A stretch of 64,000 bases of DNA from Candidatus Poribacteria bacterium. GTDB lineage: Bacteria; Poribacteria; WGA-4E; GCA-2687025. The notes beneath the pieces were generated by a model. The model ran no database searches. It worked only from the letters and a program-made list of their open reading frames with translations, and was not told where the DNA came from. Positions 27,131 through 36,577 of the stretch are shown in pieces. A program made the translations under genes and the position numbers. Within the stretch, counting starts at the first letter, position 1, and every line of letters begins with the position of its first letter. The stretch is taken from contig JABGQA010000106.1 in assembly GCA_018644665.1 (NCBI GenBank), positions 62,001 to 126,000 of the forward strand. Direction: 5' to 3'.

Positions 27131-29305
27131 ATGCTCACGCGAGCCGCCCCCACGCACGCTGCCGGACCGAAGCGGGTCGTCGCCCTGGCGGGCAATCCCA
27201 ACTCCGGCAAGACCACTCTCTTCAACGGGCTTACCGGCCTACGGCAGAAGGTCGGGAACTACCCGGGCGTTACGGTCGAGCGCAAGGTCGGCTCGCTGGT
27301 CGTCGACGGCGCACAGTGGGACGTCCTCGATCTCCCGGGCGCCTATAGCCTCACCGCACGATCACCTGACGAGGCCATCGCCCGCGACATCCTCCTGGGC
27401 GACATGGACGATACGCCACGCCCCGATCTGGTGGTCGTGGTCGTCGACGCCAGCAACCTGAACCGCAACCTCTACATAGCGACGCAGGTTCTCGACACGG
27501 GCGTCCCGGCGATCGTCGCTCTCAACATGATGGACGTCGTCGAAGCAGCGGGCGACGAAATCGACGTCGAGGCCCTGTCTGAGCGTCTCGGAGCGCCGGT
27601 TGTCGCCACGGTCGCTAACCGGCGCTCCGGCATCGAGGATCTGGCCACGGCCCTCGCCGACCACACGGGACAGGCCGAAGGGCGTGCGCGCTGGACGATG
27701 CCCGACACGGCGCGGACGCATGTCGCCGATGTCGCGGAGGCGTTGCGCGCCGCGGGCGTCGTTGACCCGGGGGCGTGTGACGGCGAGGCCGTGCGCCTCA
27801 TCGGCATTGACGGTTCCGAGGAGCGGGTGGACAGGCACGGCGGGGTGGAACTGGCAACCGCCGTTCAGGCTGCGCGACGAGGCCTGTCTGACGCTGGAAT
27901 CGACCCGACCACGCTCGAAGCAGAGGCCCGATACAGGTGGATTCGCGCGGTCACGACGGCGACCACGCAGATCCATCAGGAACGCACGACCAGCCGTAGC
28001 GACCGGATCGATCGCGTACTCACACACCGCGTGCTCGGACCGGCGACGTTCCTGGTGCTGATGGTCCTCGTCTTCGAGGCGATCTTTGCGTGGGCGGGCA
28101 TCCCGATGGCGTGGATCGACGCCGCCGTGTCGGCCGCCGCGGACGGAGTGGCGGGGGTCCTCCCCGCAGGCGCGCTGACGAGCCTCTTTACCGACGGCAT
28201 CATCAGCGGCGTCGGGTCGGTGATCATCTTCCTGCCGCAGATCCTGCTTCTCTTCTTCTTTATCGGCATGCTGGAAGACACTGGCTACATGGCGCGGGTC
28301 GCGTTCATGATGGACCAGACGATGCGGCGTGTTGGGCTCCACGGCCGGGCGTTCATCCCGCTACTGAGTTCGTTCGCTTGCGCGATCCCGGGCATCATGG
28401 CCACACGCACGATCGAGAGCCCCAAGGACCGGCTCGTGACAACGCTGGTCGCCCCCCTGATGACGTGCAGCGCGCGCCTGCCCGTCTACACGCTGTTGAT
28501 CGCGGCGTTCCTTCCGGGCGGCGCGCAGGCGAAGGCCCTTGCGATGACCGGGCTCTATGTGCTCGGTGTCGCATCCGCGATCGTGGTGGCGTTCGTGCTG
28601 AAGCGCACCATGCTGAAGAGCGAGACACCGGCGCTTATTCTCGAGCTGCCGCCGTACAAGCGGCCGAACGTGCGGTCCGTTGTGCTCAACATGTGGGATC
28701 GGGCGCGGATGTTCCTGCAGCGCGCCGGGACCGTCATCCTCAGCGTGTCGGTCGTTCTCTGGTTCCTGTCCTACTACCCGTCCCTCCCAGCGTCGCAAGT
28801 CACCGCCTTCGAGGCCCAACGGGCGGGCGCGTCCGAGGTATCTCTAGCCGCGATCAGCGCAGCCGAGTCGGCCGCGCGGACGCGCGCGAGCTTCGCCGGA
28901 CGCCTTGGGCGGTTCATCGAGCCAGCGGTACGCCCGCTGGGGTACGACTGGCGCATCGGCATCGGCCTGCTGAGTTCGTTCGCGGCACGTGAGGTGTTTG
29001 TCGGCGCGATGGGCACCGTATACAGCGTCGGCGACGCCGACGAGCAGTCCGAATCGCTACACAGTCGCCTGCGGGAGGCGCGCTGGGACGATGGGCCGAA
29101 GGCAGGGCAGCTCATCTACACCCTACCCACCGTGATCGGACTCCTCGTGTTCTACGTCTTCGCCCTCCAGTGCGTCTCGACAATCGCCGTGATCTGGCGC
29201 GAGACGAACTCCTGGCGGTGGCCCGCGTTCGCATGGGCGTACATGGCAGCGCTGGCGTACGCGGGGGCCTGGGTGGCGCGCACGATCACGGCGTGGATTG
29301 TCTAG
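27131..29305 (+). CDS. feoB: Ferrous iron transporter FeoB
   Basis: 724 residues. The N-terminal G domain has G1 GNPNSGKTT (about 21-29), the switch VGNYPGVTVE, G3 DLPGAYSL and G4 NMMD. After a helical spacer (160-290), multiple membrane segments start near residue 295, with two gate repeats around SSFACAIPGIMATR and SSFAAREVFVGAMGT. It imports Fe(II), feeding the many Fe-S and heme proteins encoded nearby. Length is normal. The operon is feoA-feoB-small partner. Confidence 0.96.
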   Translation: MLTRAAPTHAAGPKRVVALAGNPNSGKTTLFNGLTGLRQKVGNYPGVTVERKVGSLVVDGAQWDVLDLPGAYSLTARSPDEAIARDILLGDMDDTPRPDLVVVVVDASNLNRNLYIATQVLDTGVPAIVALNMMDVVEAAGDEIDVEALSERLGAPVVATVANRRSGIEDLATALADHTGQAEGRARWTMPDTARTHVADVAEALRAAGVVDPGACDGEAVRLIGIDGSEERVDRHGGVELATAVQAARRGLSDAGIDPTTLEAEARYRWIRAVTTATTQIHQERTTSRSDRIDRVLTHRVLGPATFLVLMVLVFEAIFAWAGIPMAWIDAAVSAAADGVAGVLPAGALTSLFTDGIISGVGSVIIFLPQILLLFFFIGMLEDTGYMARVAFMMDQTMRRVGLHGRAFIPLLSSFACAIPGIMATRTIESPKDRLVTTLVAPLMTCSARLPVYTLLIAAFLPGGAQAKALAMTGLYVLGVASAIVVAFVLKRTMLKSETPALILELPPYKRPNVRSVVLNMWDRARMFLQRAGTVILSVSVVLWFLSYYPSLPASQVTAFEAQRAGASEVSLAAISAAESAARTRASFAGRLGRFIEPAVRPLGYDWRIGIGLLSSFAAREVFVGAMGTVYSVGDADEQSESLHSRLREARWDDGPKAGQLIYTLPTVIGLLVFYVFALQCVSTIAVIWRETNSWRWPAFAWAYMAALAYAGAWVARTITAWIV

Positions 29306-29316
29306 GGAGCAGCCGC

Positions 29317-29517
29317 ATGTGGCAGGACGTCATCGCGCTGACGGTCGTGGCAGTCACGATCGCGATCGCGGCCCGCGGGGCCTGGCAATCGGCGCGCCGA
29401 GCCGGCGCCAGCGCGTGCGGCGACTGCCATGGCTGCGCGCAGGACTCGGACACCGTCATTTCCGCGGACACACTGCACGTTTTCTCGCCGCCGGGCAGGC
29501 GATCTGGGGCTACTTGA
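29317..29517 (+). CDS. FeoB-associated Cys-rich membrane protein
   Basis: 66 residues starting at ATG 29317, eleven bases after the feoB stop and following GGGAGC. One membrane segment (VIALTVVAVTIAIAA) is followed by a Cys cluster CGDCHGC (about residues 35-41). This matches the small FeoB-associated Cys-rich proteins (PF12669 type) often found after feoB, thought to assist or regulate FeoB. The last eight bases overlap the convergent cinA-type gene. Confidence 0.75.
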   Translation: MWQDVIALTVVAVTIAIAARGAWQSARRAGASACGDCHGCAQDSDTVISADTLHVFSPPGRRSGAT

Positions 29518-30337
29518 GTTCCTCGGCCTCCGCAGATTCCGCGTAGACGGTGAGCGTCTTCCCGTCCGCGTGCACCTTCTTGCTCAGCACGTCGATGATG
29601 TCCTGTAACGCCTTCTGCGCTTCCTCCGCATTGGCGCCGGTGGCCACGATATCCACGGGTAGCCAACCCGGTTGAGAGGTTAGCGCGATGTACCCCTTGA
29701 TGTACGACCCGGGATACTGCTCCATCACCTCTTGGAAATACGGGGCCACGGCGGACTCGTGCGTGTTGATCAGGACGCGCTGCGTCGCGGCCTTCACTTC
29801 ATAGTGCTCGGAGATGTATGGGACGACGTGGCGTACGAACACCGCTTCCATCTCTCGGGGTGGGCCGGGGAGGGCTAGGAAGGTCGTGCCGTTCACCGGC
29901 ACCGCGACGCACGGGGCCCAGCCGACCGGGTTAAGCATCACCCGCGCTGTAGCCGGGACCGTCGCCATCCGCACGAGGTTTGGGTTCATCTCCTCGCGCG
30001 AGTCGATGTTCCGTCGCTCCATGAAGTCCGCGATGACTTCCTCGTGGACGATCAGCGACGTGCCCGCGACATCCGCGAGGACTGCCGACGTCATGTCGTC
30101 CGGTGTCGGCCCTAGGCCTCCCGACATGATGACGACATCCGTGCCGCGCGCCACTGTCGCGGCGAACGCGTTCTTCATATCCTCGGGATCGTCGGTCAGT
30201 TGGGTGATGCGGCGTATGCGGCCGCCCAGATTGACGATCTGCTGAGCCATCCAGAAGGAGTTCGAGTCCTGGATGCGGCCGTAGACGAGTTCGGTGCCAA
30301 CGCTGTACAGTTCGATCATCGGCGCAATGGCGGCCAT
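29510..30337 (-). CDS. CinA N-terminal / MoCF_biosynth-domain protein
   Basis: 275 residues. The segment IELYSVGTELVYGRIQDSN ... VVIMSGGLGPTPDDMTSAVLA ... FLALPGPPREME is the COG1058/CinA nucleotide-binding domain (about 7-170). The C-terminal nicotinamide-deamidase domain of full CinA is absent, so this is the short CinA-like form; activity may be ADP-ribose or CoA pyrophosphatase. Start ATG 30337 follows AGGAG by nine bases. The final 100 residues (THESAVAPYFQEV...) form a second alpha/beta domain common in this short class. Confidence 0.82.
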   Translation of the reverse strand: MAAIAPMIELYSVGTELVYGRIQDSNSFWMAQQIVNLGGRIRRITQLTDDPEDMKNAFAATVARGTDVVIMSGGLGPTPDDMTSAVLADVAGTSLIVHEEVIADFMERRNIDSREEMNPNLVRMATVPATARVMLNPVGWAPCVAVPVNGTTFLALPGPPREMEAVFVRHVVPYISEHYEVKAATQRVLINTHESAVAPYFQEVMEQYPGSYIKGYIALTSQPGWLPVDIVATGANAEEAQKALQDIIDVLSKKVHADGKTLTVYAESAEAEELK

Positions 30338-30458
30338 ACGCGCGCGCTCCTAATCCTGCCGGGGACGGGGCCAGACGGACGAAACGGGAAAGCCAATCGC
30401 GCGATGATCGCACGGGGCCCGTTGACCGGGCAAGGGTCGGCCAGTCCCGGGACGTGGT

Positions 30459-30505
30459 CACGGAACGTTGGTGGGTCGGACTCGTCCGCCCACCAACGCT
30501 CCGTG
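30459..30505. repeat. Long imperfect hairpin, about 20 bp stem
   Basis: Arms CACGGA, CGTTGGTGGG and CGGA pair with TCCG, CCCACCAACG and TCCGTG, leaving only an A-C mismatch and one bulged T, around the four-base loop CTCG. It is far from either flanking gene's 3' end, so it is not an ordinary terminator. Possible roles: leader RNA structure, protein site, or remnant of a small mobile repeat. Confidence 0.7.
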
Positions 30506-30687
30506 TGGACGCGTGGACGCTTTCCGTTGCAGGGGAAGTAGCAACCACGGCGTGGCTACTGGCGGTGCGGTTCCTGCGCCACCTCACGCCTTCGGTCCCC
30601 ATCGTCTTCGCCGACCGACTGCTTGTGACAGCACGCCCCGGGGCGCAGAGAGTACACTGGTGGCATCGTTGACTCGCACGGTCGCAG

Positions 30688-30735
30688 TGCGCGTTGGTCC
30701 GGTGACAGCCGCACTGGCCACCGGACCAACGCGCA
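30688..30735. repeat. 17-bp perfect inverted repeat upstream of channel gene
   Basis: TGCGCGTTGGTCCGGTG (30688-30704) and its exact complement at 30719-30735 flank a 14-base loop. It lies about 150 bases before the K+ channel start and would form a very stable RNA hairpin in its leader. It shares CGTTGGT with the hairpin 180 bases upstream. Confidence 0.75.
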
Positions 30736-30887
30736 GCGGCGCGGACGGAGCGATTCGCACGACCCACCGGGGGTTTGGGGTTTTGCCGCCCGATTGACTA
30801 TCCGGCGGACATCTGGTTTACTACTACCTGTTCGTCCGGGGACGCGCTTTGGAGCCACGCGCGCCTCCCATCGCGGTAGGGGTATCG

Positions 30888-31829
30888 ATGGAAGAGAATC
30901 GACGTCAGCGCGGCCTCTGGGGAGCCGTGGACTATTGGGTCCGCGAAGCGTTCGAGAACTCCAAGTCGCGGACGTACGGCATCGTCAGCAATCTCGTGAT
31001 GGCCGTGATCTTCTACTCGATCGCGACGATCATCCTCGAGTCCATCCCTGGATGGGAAGAAGACTACCGCGCGTTCTTCCGCATTTCCGAGATCATCGTC
31101 GTGGCCATCTTCCTCGTCGAGTACGTGGCCAACATCTACATTTCCCGGCCGCGGCGCAAGTACGTCCTCGGCTGGTGGGGGATGATCGACCTCCTCGCCA
31201 TCGTGCCGTCGCTCATCAACTTCATCGACCTGCGCCAGTTCAAGGTCGCTCGAATCCTGCGCGTGCTACGGTTCCTCCGTCTCATGCGGATCCTAAAGCT
31301 CGCCAAGAAGGTCGCGGCCGATGTCGACGAGATCAAGGAGAAGAAATACGGCACACTTAAGATGGATCTCCAGATCTATCTCATTGCCATGTTCTCCGTT
31401 CTCATCATATCGAGCACGCTTCTCTTCTACGCCGAGGGCTCCCTCCCTGGCACGAAGTTCACGGACATACCCCACGCCATGTGGTGGGCCATCGTGACGA
31501 TGACGACAGTCGGGTACGGCGACATGTTCCCGGTGAGCTTCTGGGGACGCCTCGTCGCTGCCATCACATCGTTGGCCGGGCTAGGCATGTTCGCCATGCT
31601 CATGAACGTCATGGGCAAGGCGATGATCCAGGGCCTCTTTGGCGACCCCGACGAGGCGATGGAGGACGAGGACGACGATATCGAAGAGGGCACGACCCTG
31701 GGGCATGCCCTGGGGCACGCGCCGTCGATCCCAGACCAGATCGAGCAGTTGGCGCGCCTCCACGAACGCGGGATAATCACCGGCCCGCAGTTCGAGGAGA
31801 AGCGGGACGAACTCCTGGGCCGCATGTAG
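30888..31829 (+). CDS. Voltage-gated potassium channel with C-terminal SHOCT-like domain
   Basis: 313 residues from ATG 30888 (AGGGG five bases before). Six membrane segments: S1 at about 30-50, S4 at about 118-140 with regularly spaced Arg/Lys (FKVARILRVLRFLRLMRILKL), pore with selectivity filter TTVGYGD near residue 207. An acidic linker (EAMEDEDDDIEEG) leads to a C-terminal helix pair LARLHERGIITGPQFEEKRDELL (about 285-312), which fits the SHOCT oligomerisation motif. It should conduct K+ in response to membrane potential. No RCK/TrkA domain is present. Confidence 0.88.
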   Translation: MEENRRQRGLWGAVDYWVREAFENSKSRTYGIVSNLVMAVIFYSIATIILESIPGWEEDYRAFFRISEIIVVAIFLVEYVANIYISRPRRKYVLGWWGMIDLLAIVPSLINFIDLRQFKVARILRVLRFLRLMRILKLAKKVAADVDEIKEKKYGTLKMDLQIYLIAMFSVLIISSTLLFYAEGSLPGTKFTDIPHAMWWAIVTMTTVGYGDMFPVSFWGRLVAAITSLAGLGMFAMLMNVMGKAMIQGLFGDPDEAMEDEDDDIEEGTTLGHALGHAPSIPDQIEQLARLHERGIITGPQFEEKRDELLGRM

Positions 31830-31904
31830 AGCCACCGGCGCGCGCCGGCCCGTCCATCCCACTCCTGACCGGCGTTTCCGTCTACCCAGACGCGATCACT
31901 GACT

Positions 31905-31934
31905 TTGACCCTCGCTTCGTTGCGCGGCTACCAT
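31905..31934 (+). promoter_or_regulatory. Candidate promoter for rph-rdgB
   Basis: TTGACC at 31905-31910, 18-base spacer, TACCAT at 31929-31934, about 70 bases before rph. Moderate match only. A 14-base self-complementary sequence CCGGCGCGCGCCGG lies at 31835-31848, just after the channel gene stop. Confidence 0.4.
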
Positions 31935-32003
31935 GCCCTTGCTCGCGGCGCTGCCTTGACGCCGCATTGACCCGGCCAAGAACGCCCGGAAGGAACGACC
32001 ACC

Positions 32004-32768
32004 ATGAGCCGTGTGGACGGACGCGCCGTTGACGAGTTGCGTCCTGTTGAGATTGTGCGTGGATACGCGAAGTTTGCCGCCGGCTCCGCGCTCATAAGCG
32101 CTGGCGACACGCGCGTCCTGTGCACGGCGTCGATCGACGATCGCGCGCCCAGGTTCATGCGAGAGCAGGGGGCCCGAGGTCGCGGTTGGGTCACGGCCGA
32201 ATACTCCATGCTGCCCGGCGCGACGCCACAGCGGACGCAGCGGGACTCCGGCCGCGGCGGCGTCGGTGGGCGCACGCAGGAGATACAGCGACTGATCGGC
32301 CGCTCTTTGCGCGCTGTCACGGACCTCGACGCTCTCGGCGAGCGCACGATCTGGCTCGATTGCGACGTGCTTCAAGCGGATGGCGGCACAAGGTGCGCGG
32401 CCATCACGGGCGCATTCGTCGCTCTGATGTGCGCGTGCGAGAGCTTGCGCGAGGCCGGGGCGCTCAAGGGCGCCTTCCCCGTGAAAGAGTTCGTCGCGGC
32501 AGTTAGTGTGGGGGTAGTCGGCGGCCAGGCCGTCTTGGACCTCCCGTACGTCGAGGACTCCAAGGCGGACGTGGACATGAATGTCGTCATGAACGGCGCC
32601 GGCGAGTACATCGAGGTGCAAGGCACTGGCGAAGGCGTGACCTTCTCCCGCGAGCAGATGGACGCGCTGCTGGACCTGGCCGGCGTGGGCATTCAGCGGC
32701 TCGTAGCCCTCCAGAAAGCCCTGCTACTAGAGGACCGTGATGCGGTGCGTTCTAGCGACATCCAATAG
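32004..32768 (+). CDS. rph: Ribonuclease PH
   Basis: 254 residues. Family signatures include [43 protein letters not shown], the phosphate-binding [16 protein letters not shown] and [18 protein letters not shown], and [16 protein letters not shown]. It trims tRNA 3' ends using phosphate. It overlaps rdgB by 29 bases, a pairing seen in many bacteria. A tRNA gene follows rdgB. Confidence 0.95.
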   Translation: MSRVDGRAVDELRPVEIVRGYAKFAAGSALISAGDTRVLCTASIDDRAPRFMREQGARGRGWVTAEYSMLPGATPQRTQRDSGRGGVGGRTQEIQRLIGRSLRAVTDLDALGERTIWLDCDVLQADGGTRCAAITGAFVALMCACESLREAGALKGAFPVKEFVAAVSVGVVGGQAVLDLPYVEDSKADVDMNVVMNGAGEYIEVQGTGEGVTFSREQMDALLDLAGVGIQRLVALQKALLLEDRDAVRSSDIQ

Positions 32769-33351
32769 CCACAAGCGCGACGAGATCGCGGCCATCTTCG
32801 AGGAGATGCAGGTGCGTGGCGTGTCGTTCGAGAGCCTAGCCTGTTATCCCGACATCACGCCCGCGATCGAGGACGGCGCGACCTTCGCAGAGAACGCCCG
32901 TATCAAGGCGCTGCACGTCAGTCGCGCCACGGGTGGATGGGCGTTGACCGACGACTCCGGGTTGGCCGTCGACGCCCTGGATGGGAGGCCTGGCGTCCAC
33001 TCGGCCCGCTACGGGGGCGAAGGGACCACCGACGCCCACAAGATCGAACTCCTCCTGGAGGAACTCGCCGACGTCCCCATGCGCGACCGCACGGCGCGCT
33101 TCGTATGCCACATGGTCCTCGCTCACGGTGAGTCTGTGCAGGCGGAAGCGGAGGGCGTATGCGACGGTGTGATCGCTGCGGAACCGGCGGGGAGCCAGGG
33201 GTTCGGCTACGACCCGATCGTGTACATACCCGAACTCGGCGCCACCGTCGGGCAACTTTCGGCTGACGGCAAGAACGCGATCAGCCACCGGGCGCGAGCG
33301 GCCCGGGGCCTCGCTCCTGCGCTCCGCCGCTTCATAGATGGCGACGCTTGA
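32740..33351 (+). CDS. rdgB: XTP/dITP (non-canonical purine NTP) pyrophosphatase, RdgB/HAM1
   Basis: 203 residues from ATG 32740, preceded by AGAGGA; GTG 32737 is the alternative. It begins with the substrate-binding [12 protein letters not shown] and has [24 protein letters not shown], the catalytic/metal region, and [15 protein letters not shown] and SHRARA near the end. It removes dITP/XTP from the nucleotide pool. The coding start lies inside the end of rph. Confidence 0.95.
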   Translation: MRCVLATSNSHKRDEIAAIFEEMQVRGVSFESLACYPDITPAIEDGATFAENARIKALHVSRATGGWALTDDSGLAVDALDGRPGVHSARYGGEGTTDAHKIELLLEELADVPMRDRTARFVCHMVLAHGESVQAEAEGVCDGVIAAEPAGSQGFGYDPIVYIPELGATVGQLSADGKNAISHRARAARGLAPALRRFIDGDA

Positions 33352-33385
33352 AAACCCGTCGCCGCTTGACTACCATCCTCTGCGT

Positions 33386-33462
<77 letters not shown>

Positions 33463-33658
33463 CCCGCCACCATCTTGCCCACACCGGTCGCATGGCGTCG
33501 TAGGACAGAGAGATCGCGGTCGAATTGCGCCCACGAAACGGGGCCCAGTTCCCGGCGGCCTCATCCACATGTACGCTACGCCGCCGCTCGATGCCTCGCG
33601 CAGCAAGCGCGCGGGAAGCATGGCGGCACGGGCACGAACAGACCTGGCGTCTAGTCGC

Positions 33659-34738
33659 TTAGCCCACCAACGGCATCGTCCGCTGTTCAGCCGCGCTGCG
33701 AGCCGCCGTGTCGACGATCTGCTGCCCTATGCGACACGTCTCTGGTGACAGAGGCCCGTCGAGTTTCCTGCCGGTCTCCAGGCAGTGGATCACGTACTGC
33801 ACAGGATCCTGGTTCGGCGGCGCCAGAACGTCGACGGGGAGTTCGCGACCCTCGGGATGCTCGTCCGTCTGCACGCGGATCGTCTGCTCGTAGTCGTAGC
33901 TCGTGATCGTGCCTTCCGTTCCCTTGATGACGAAGCCGCACTTCGGCTGTGGCTGCAGCGTCCACGGGTCGGTGAACGTCCCCCAACGGGTCTCGTACTT
34001 CGACAGGCCGACATCGTACTTCGCGATGGTGATGCTGTGCTCGTCGACTTCGAGGCCGGTCGGGTCGTCCGTTACGGCCGTGACTTCCGTCGGCGCCTTG
34101 CCGCCGTGATACCAGGTCCCGAGCGTCACCCCGTACCCAAGGTAGTCCAGCAACGAGCCGCCGCCGGCGTCCTTCTGGTAGAACCAGCTCTCGTTCTTTG
34201 CGTCGCGGAATGCGTCGTCGGTCTCGACCTTGTCGGCCATGTGGAAGAGCGGGCCGCGGTTGCCGTCGTAGTAGTGGACCTCGACGACGTCGCCGATGGC
34301 GCCTTCGTCCACGAGGCGCTTGCTCGTGACGTGCGGCGGATACCAACGGAGCGGCCAGTTGATCGCCAAGGTCTTACCTGAGGCTTGCATCGCGGCGATC
34401 ATGCGATCCGCCTCCGCCAGCGACCCGGCGAACGGCTTCTCCATGATGACGTGGACGCCGTAGGGCGCGATCTTCTCCGTCCACTCGCCGTGATGCGCCG
34501 TCGCGGGGCAGAGCAGCACGATGTCTGGCTTCGCCTTCTCCATGCACTCGCGGTAGTCGGTGAAGACGCGATCCTCGGGGATGCCAAACGTCTCGATCGA
34601 CGACTGCATGCGCGCGGGGTCTTCGTCCGAGACGCCGACGATGTCGACGCGCGGGTGCTCGTGCGCCATGCCCAGGTTGTCGCCCATGTGCATGTGGTCG
34701 AAATTGATGCCCGCGATGCGCCACGTTCTGTCTGCCAT
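33659..34738 (-). CDS. Gfo/Idh/MocA-family oxidoreductase
   Basis: 359 residues. The N-terminal Rossmann domain ([30 protein letters not shown]) has lost the usual GxGxxG at the first loop, here [26 protein letters not shown] contains the conserved EKP. A C-terminal alpha/beta domain follows ([13 protein letters not shown]). Likely an NAD(P)-dependent sugar or cyclitol dehydrogenase; substrate unknown. It starts 17 bases before the stop of the upstream minus-strand gene, the last of a co-directional run from 38543 down to 33659. Confidence 0.85.
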   Translation of the reverse strand: MADRTWRIAGINFDHMHMGDNLGMAHEHPRVDIVGVSDEDPARMQSSIETFGIPEDRVFTDYRECMEKAKPDIVLLCPATAHHGEWTEKIAPYGVHVIMEKPFAGSLAEADRMIAAMQASGKTLAINWPLRWYPPHVTSKRLVDEGAIGDVVEVHYYDGNRGPLFHMADKVETDDAFRDAKNESWFYQKDAGGGSLLDYLGYGVTLGTWYHGGKAPTEVTAVTDDPTGLEVDEHSITIAKYDVGLSKYETRWGTFTDPWTLQPQPKCGFVIKGTEGTITSYDYEQTIRVQTDEHPEGRELPVDVLAPPNQDPVQYVIHCLETGRKLDGPLSPETCRIGQQIVDTAARSAAEQRTMPLVG

Positions 34739-34755
34739 GCCTTGCGCGCCCTTCC

Positions 34756-35580
34756 TCAGAAGCGGATGCGTAGGTGCGTCCTGCGGATCAGGTCCGCGAA
34801 TTCGTAGATCGTCTCACGCCGCAAGCGATCGCCTTCCTCGCGGAGATCATACACCTTCTCATGGACGCGCGAAGCGGTCCATATGCCCGTTCGTTCGTGG
34901 CGGACAAGGTCGATGTCGGTTTCCGTCCTCGCGGTTCCGGCTGCATTGTGTTCGACCATTCGCTGAGGGCGATAGCCACGGCTGAAGTTGAGTGTGATTT
35001 CACGTCGGCTAGCTCCCGGCAGGGCAGCGCCGTGCGCGTCGCTCCGCTGCGTGACGATGTGCAACAGTACGCCTGCAGGCGTGGGTTCCTCATCCGCTGA
35101 CAGGACGTTTGCGCGGGATTTAGTCAGGCTGTGCACCAGCGAGCCGCCCGGGCCTACGCGGCGAGCCCAGTAGAAGGGATCATGCGGTGGACACTGATAG
35201 TGACTCGCCCCGGTGCTGCTGCTTCCCCTTCCATAGCCCGGCGGCTCCGGCCAGGCATGATCCAGCCGTTCAGTGTGTTGGGATGCACCGGTTTCGTGGT
35301 TCGCCTTCAGGTGGCCGCTCCGCTCTTCCACGCGCGCTTCGCCATCGTCTGGCCGGAGACCAAACCCGTAATCGAGCTTGTGCTGTGTGTAGTTGACGGT
35401 GTACTGCTGCATCCAGTGGATCTCGTCCTGCCGGCGCACCTCCTCCAGGAAGGCGTCGGCAAGGTGTCCGTCGGCATCCAGGACGGCCGGCTCTGACGGC
35501 GCCGCGTGAGCCGTCGCTACGAACGTGGCGGTCAGTATGAACGCGATGCCGTGGCGTAGAGCCGGGAGCATGGCCGGCAT
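34756..35580 (-). CDS. Secreted hypothetical protein
   Basis: 274 residues from ATG 35580 with GGGAGG eight bases before. A signal peptide is clear (PALRHGIAFILTATFVATAHAAP). The mature part is rich in His, Arg, Glu and Gly, with no recognisable domain (YGFGLRPDDGEARVEERSGH; FSRGYRPQRMVEHNAAG). Mixed polar composition suggests an exported soluble protein. I do not recognise the family. Confidence 0.55.
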   Translation of the reverse strand: MPAMLPALRHGIAFILTATFVATAHAAPSEPAVLDADGHLADAFLEEVRRQDEIHWMQQYTVNYTQHKLDYGFGLRPDDGEARVEERSGHLKANHETGASQHTERLDHAWPEPPGYGRGSSSTGASHYQCPPHDPFYWARRVGPGGSLVHSLTKSRANVLSADEEPTPAGVLLHIVTQRSDAHGAALPGASRREITLNFSRGYRPQRMVEHNAAGTARTETDIDLVRHERTGIWTASRVHEKVYDLREEGDRLRRETIYEFADLIRRTHLRIRF

Positions 35581-35654
35581 GGGCGGTGCCTCCCTTCGGT
35601 GATAGGGCGCGAGTTGGCGCCGAGTCACGCCGAAGGCATAGCCTCGGCTCTCGC

Positions 35655-36563
35655 CTAGCCGCGACTTGGGACGGCGCTCAGGACGGCGTCCCACGCCAGC
35701 TCCGACGCGATCACTGCGGTCTCCCACACGGCGGGCGGTTCGTGATCGACTTCGTTCGTCGTGACGGCGAACAGGACGTCCCCGTCGCTCTCCGTGTGGA
35801 ATGGCTGGATGGCGCGCGCCATCGAGCTGTGCACCGTGCGGGCCAACTGCGTCAGGCTGCCGTGGCTCATCTTCCGGTTCGTTGCGACGAGGGTAAGCGT
35901 GGTGTTGCCGTCGCGCGGAGGAGCCGCCGCTTCATGCTTGGCGATGCGTTCGTCGATCTCGTCGATGACAGGCCGCCGGCTGCCCGTGAGGACGCTCCCG
36001 TCGCGGTCGACGACGCTGCCCAACGCGTTGACGACCGTGAACACGGCTACCTTCACCCCGGCGGCATCACGATACGCGGCGCCCTGTCCTACCCCGGCGG
36101 AGCGTCCGGCCCCGCGCTTGCCCAGGGGGAATCTCCCCGGGTGCGCGGCATGGTACGCCGCGCGCCCGAGCGCTGCGTCTGGGTAGATGGCGTTGTCCCG
36201 GCCGTGCCAGTCCCAGATGATGGCTCCCGCCACGAATGGGATCGTCCCCCAGCCTATCTCGTAGTCCGCATCCGCGAGGCGGCCGGTTCCTACGCCGAAG
36301 GCAGCCTCGAGTCCGAACACCGACCCCCCTGCGAAGCACACCCCGTGAAGCCAGTCGTACTCCGCGCCGGTTACCCCTACGGCGCCTCCCCGGATGTCGG
36401 TCGCGGCGCTGGCGCCATCCGGGAACTTGAGGACCGTGCAGCCCGTCGGCCCCTCGTCGTACTCAGCGAGACCGACCTCAACGCCCGGCAGGTCGAACTC
36501 CAGCGCGGGGCCGTCGAACCATGTAGTCGCTTCCAGTTCGATCGTGTCGTTGGATCGGCGCAC
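35655..36563 (-). CDS. P1 family peptidase (S58, DmpA-like aminopeptidase)
   Basis: 302 residues from GTG 36563, six bases after AAGGGA and just after the upstream gene stops. The motifs FPDGASAATDIRGGAVGV, CFAGGSVFGLEAAFGV, GVGQGAAYRD and GNTTLTLVATN are characteristic. The last contains the self-cleavage site, with Thr at about 221 expected to become the N-terminal nucleophile of the beta chain (Ser in DmpA itself). Such enzymes cleave N-terminal residues from amides and short peptides. Confidence 0.85.
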   Translation of the reverse strand: MRRSNDTIELEATTWFDGPALEFDLPGVEVGLAEYDEGPTGCTVLKFPDGASAATDIRGGAVGVTGAEYDWLHGVCFAGGSVFGLEAAFGVGTGRLADADYEIGWGTIPFVAGAIIWDWHGRDNAIYPDAALGRAAYHAAHPGRFPLGKRGAGRSAGVGQGAAYRDAAGVKVAVFTVVNALGSVVDRDGSVLTGSRRPVIDEIDERIAKHEAAAPPRDGNTTLTLVATNRKMSHGSLTQLARTVHSSMARAIQPFHTESDGDVLFAVTTNEVDHEPPAVWETAVIASELAWDAVLSAVPSRG

Positions 36564-36577
36564 ACACAGTCCCTTCG

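Larger units (their letters stand above)
30338..30887. other. 550-bp spacer with two large hairpins
   Basis: Between divergent genes. No plausible gene was seen on either strand. It contains two strong inverted repeats (30459-30505 and 30688-30735, listed separately), both built around CGTTGGT. A TACACT sequence at 30653-30658 resembles other -10 boxes of this window but has no matching -35. GGTAGGGG at 30877-30884 is the ribosome site for the channel gene. Confidence 0.5.

Noticed and set aside
29510-30337. Full-length CinA with deamidase domain
   Set aside because: The C-terminal nicotinamide-nucleotide amidase motifs are missing; the gene ends after the short second domain and converges with the feo operon.
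30623-30658. Promoter with TTGTGA and TACACT upstream of the channel gene
   Set aside because: The spacer would be 24 bases, far too long, and no other -35 is suitably placed.
31835-31848. Palindrome CCGGCGCGCGCCGG after the channel gene as a terminator
   Set aside because: Fully self-complementary with no room for a loop and no T-run. Such GC palindromes occur by chance in this composition.
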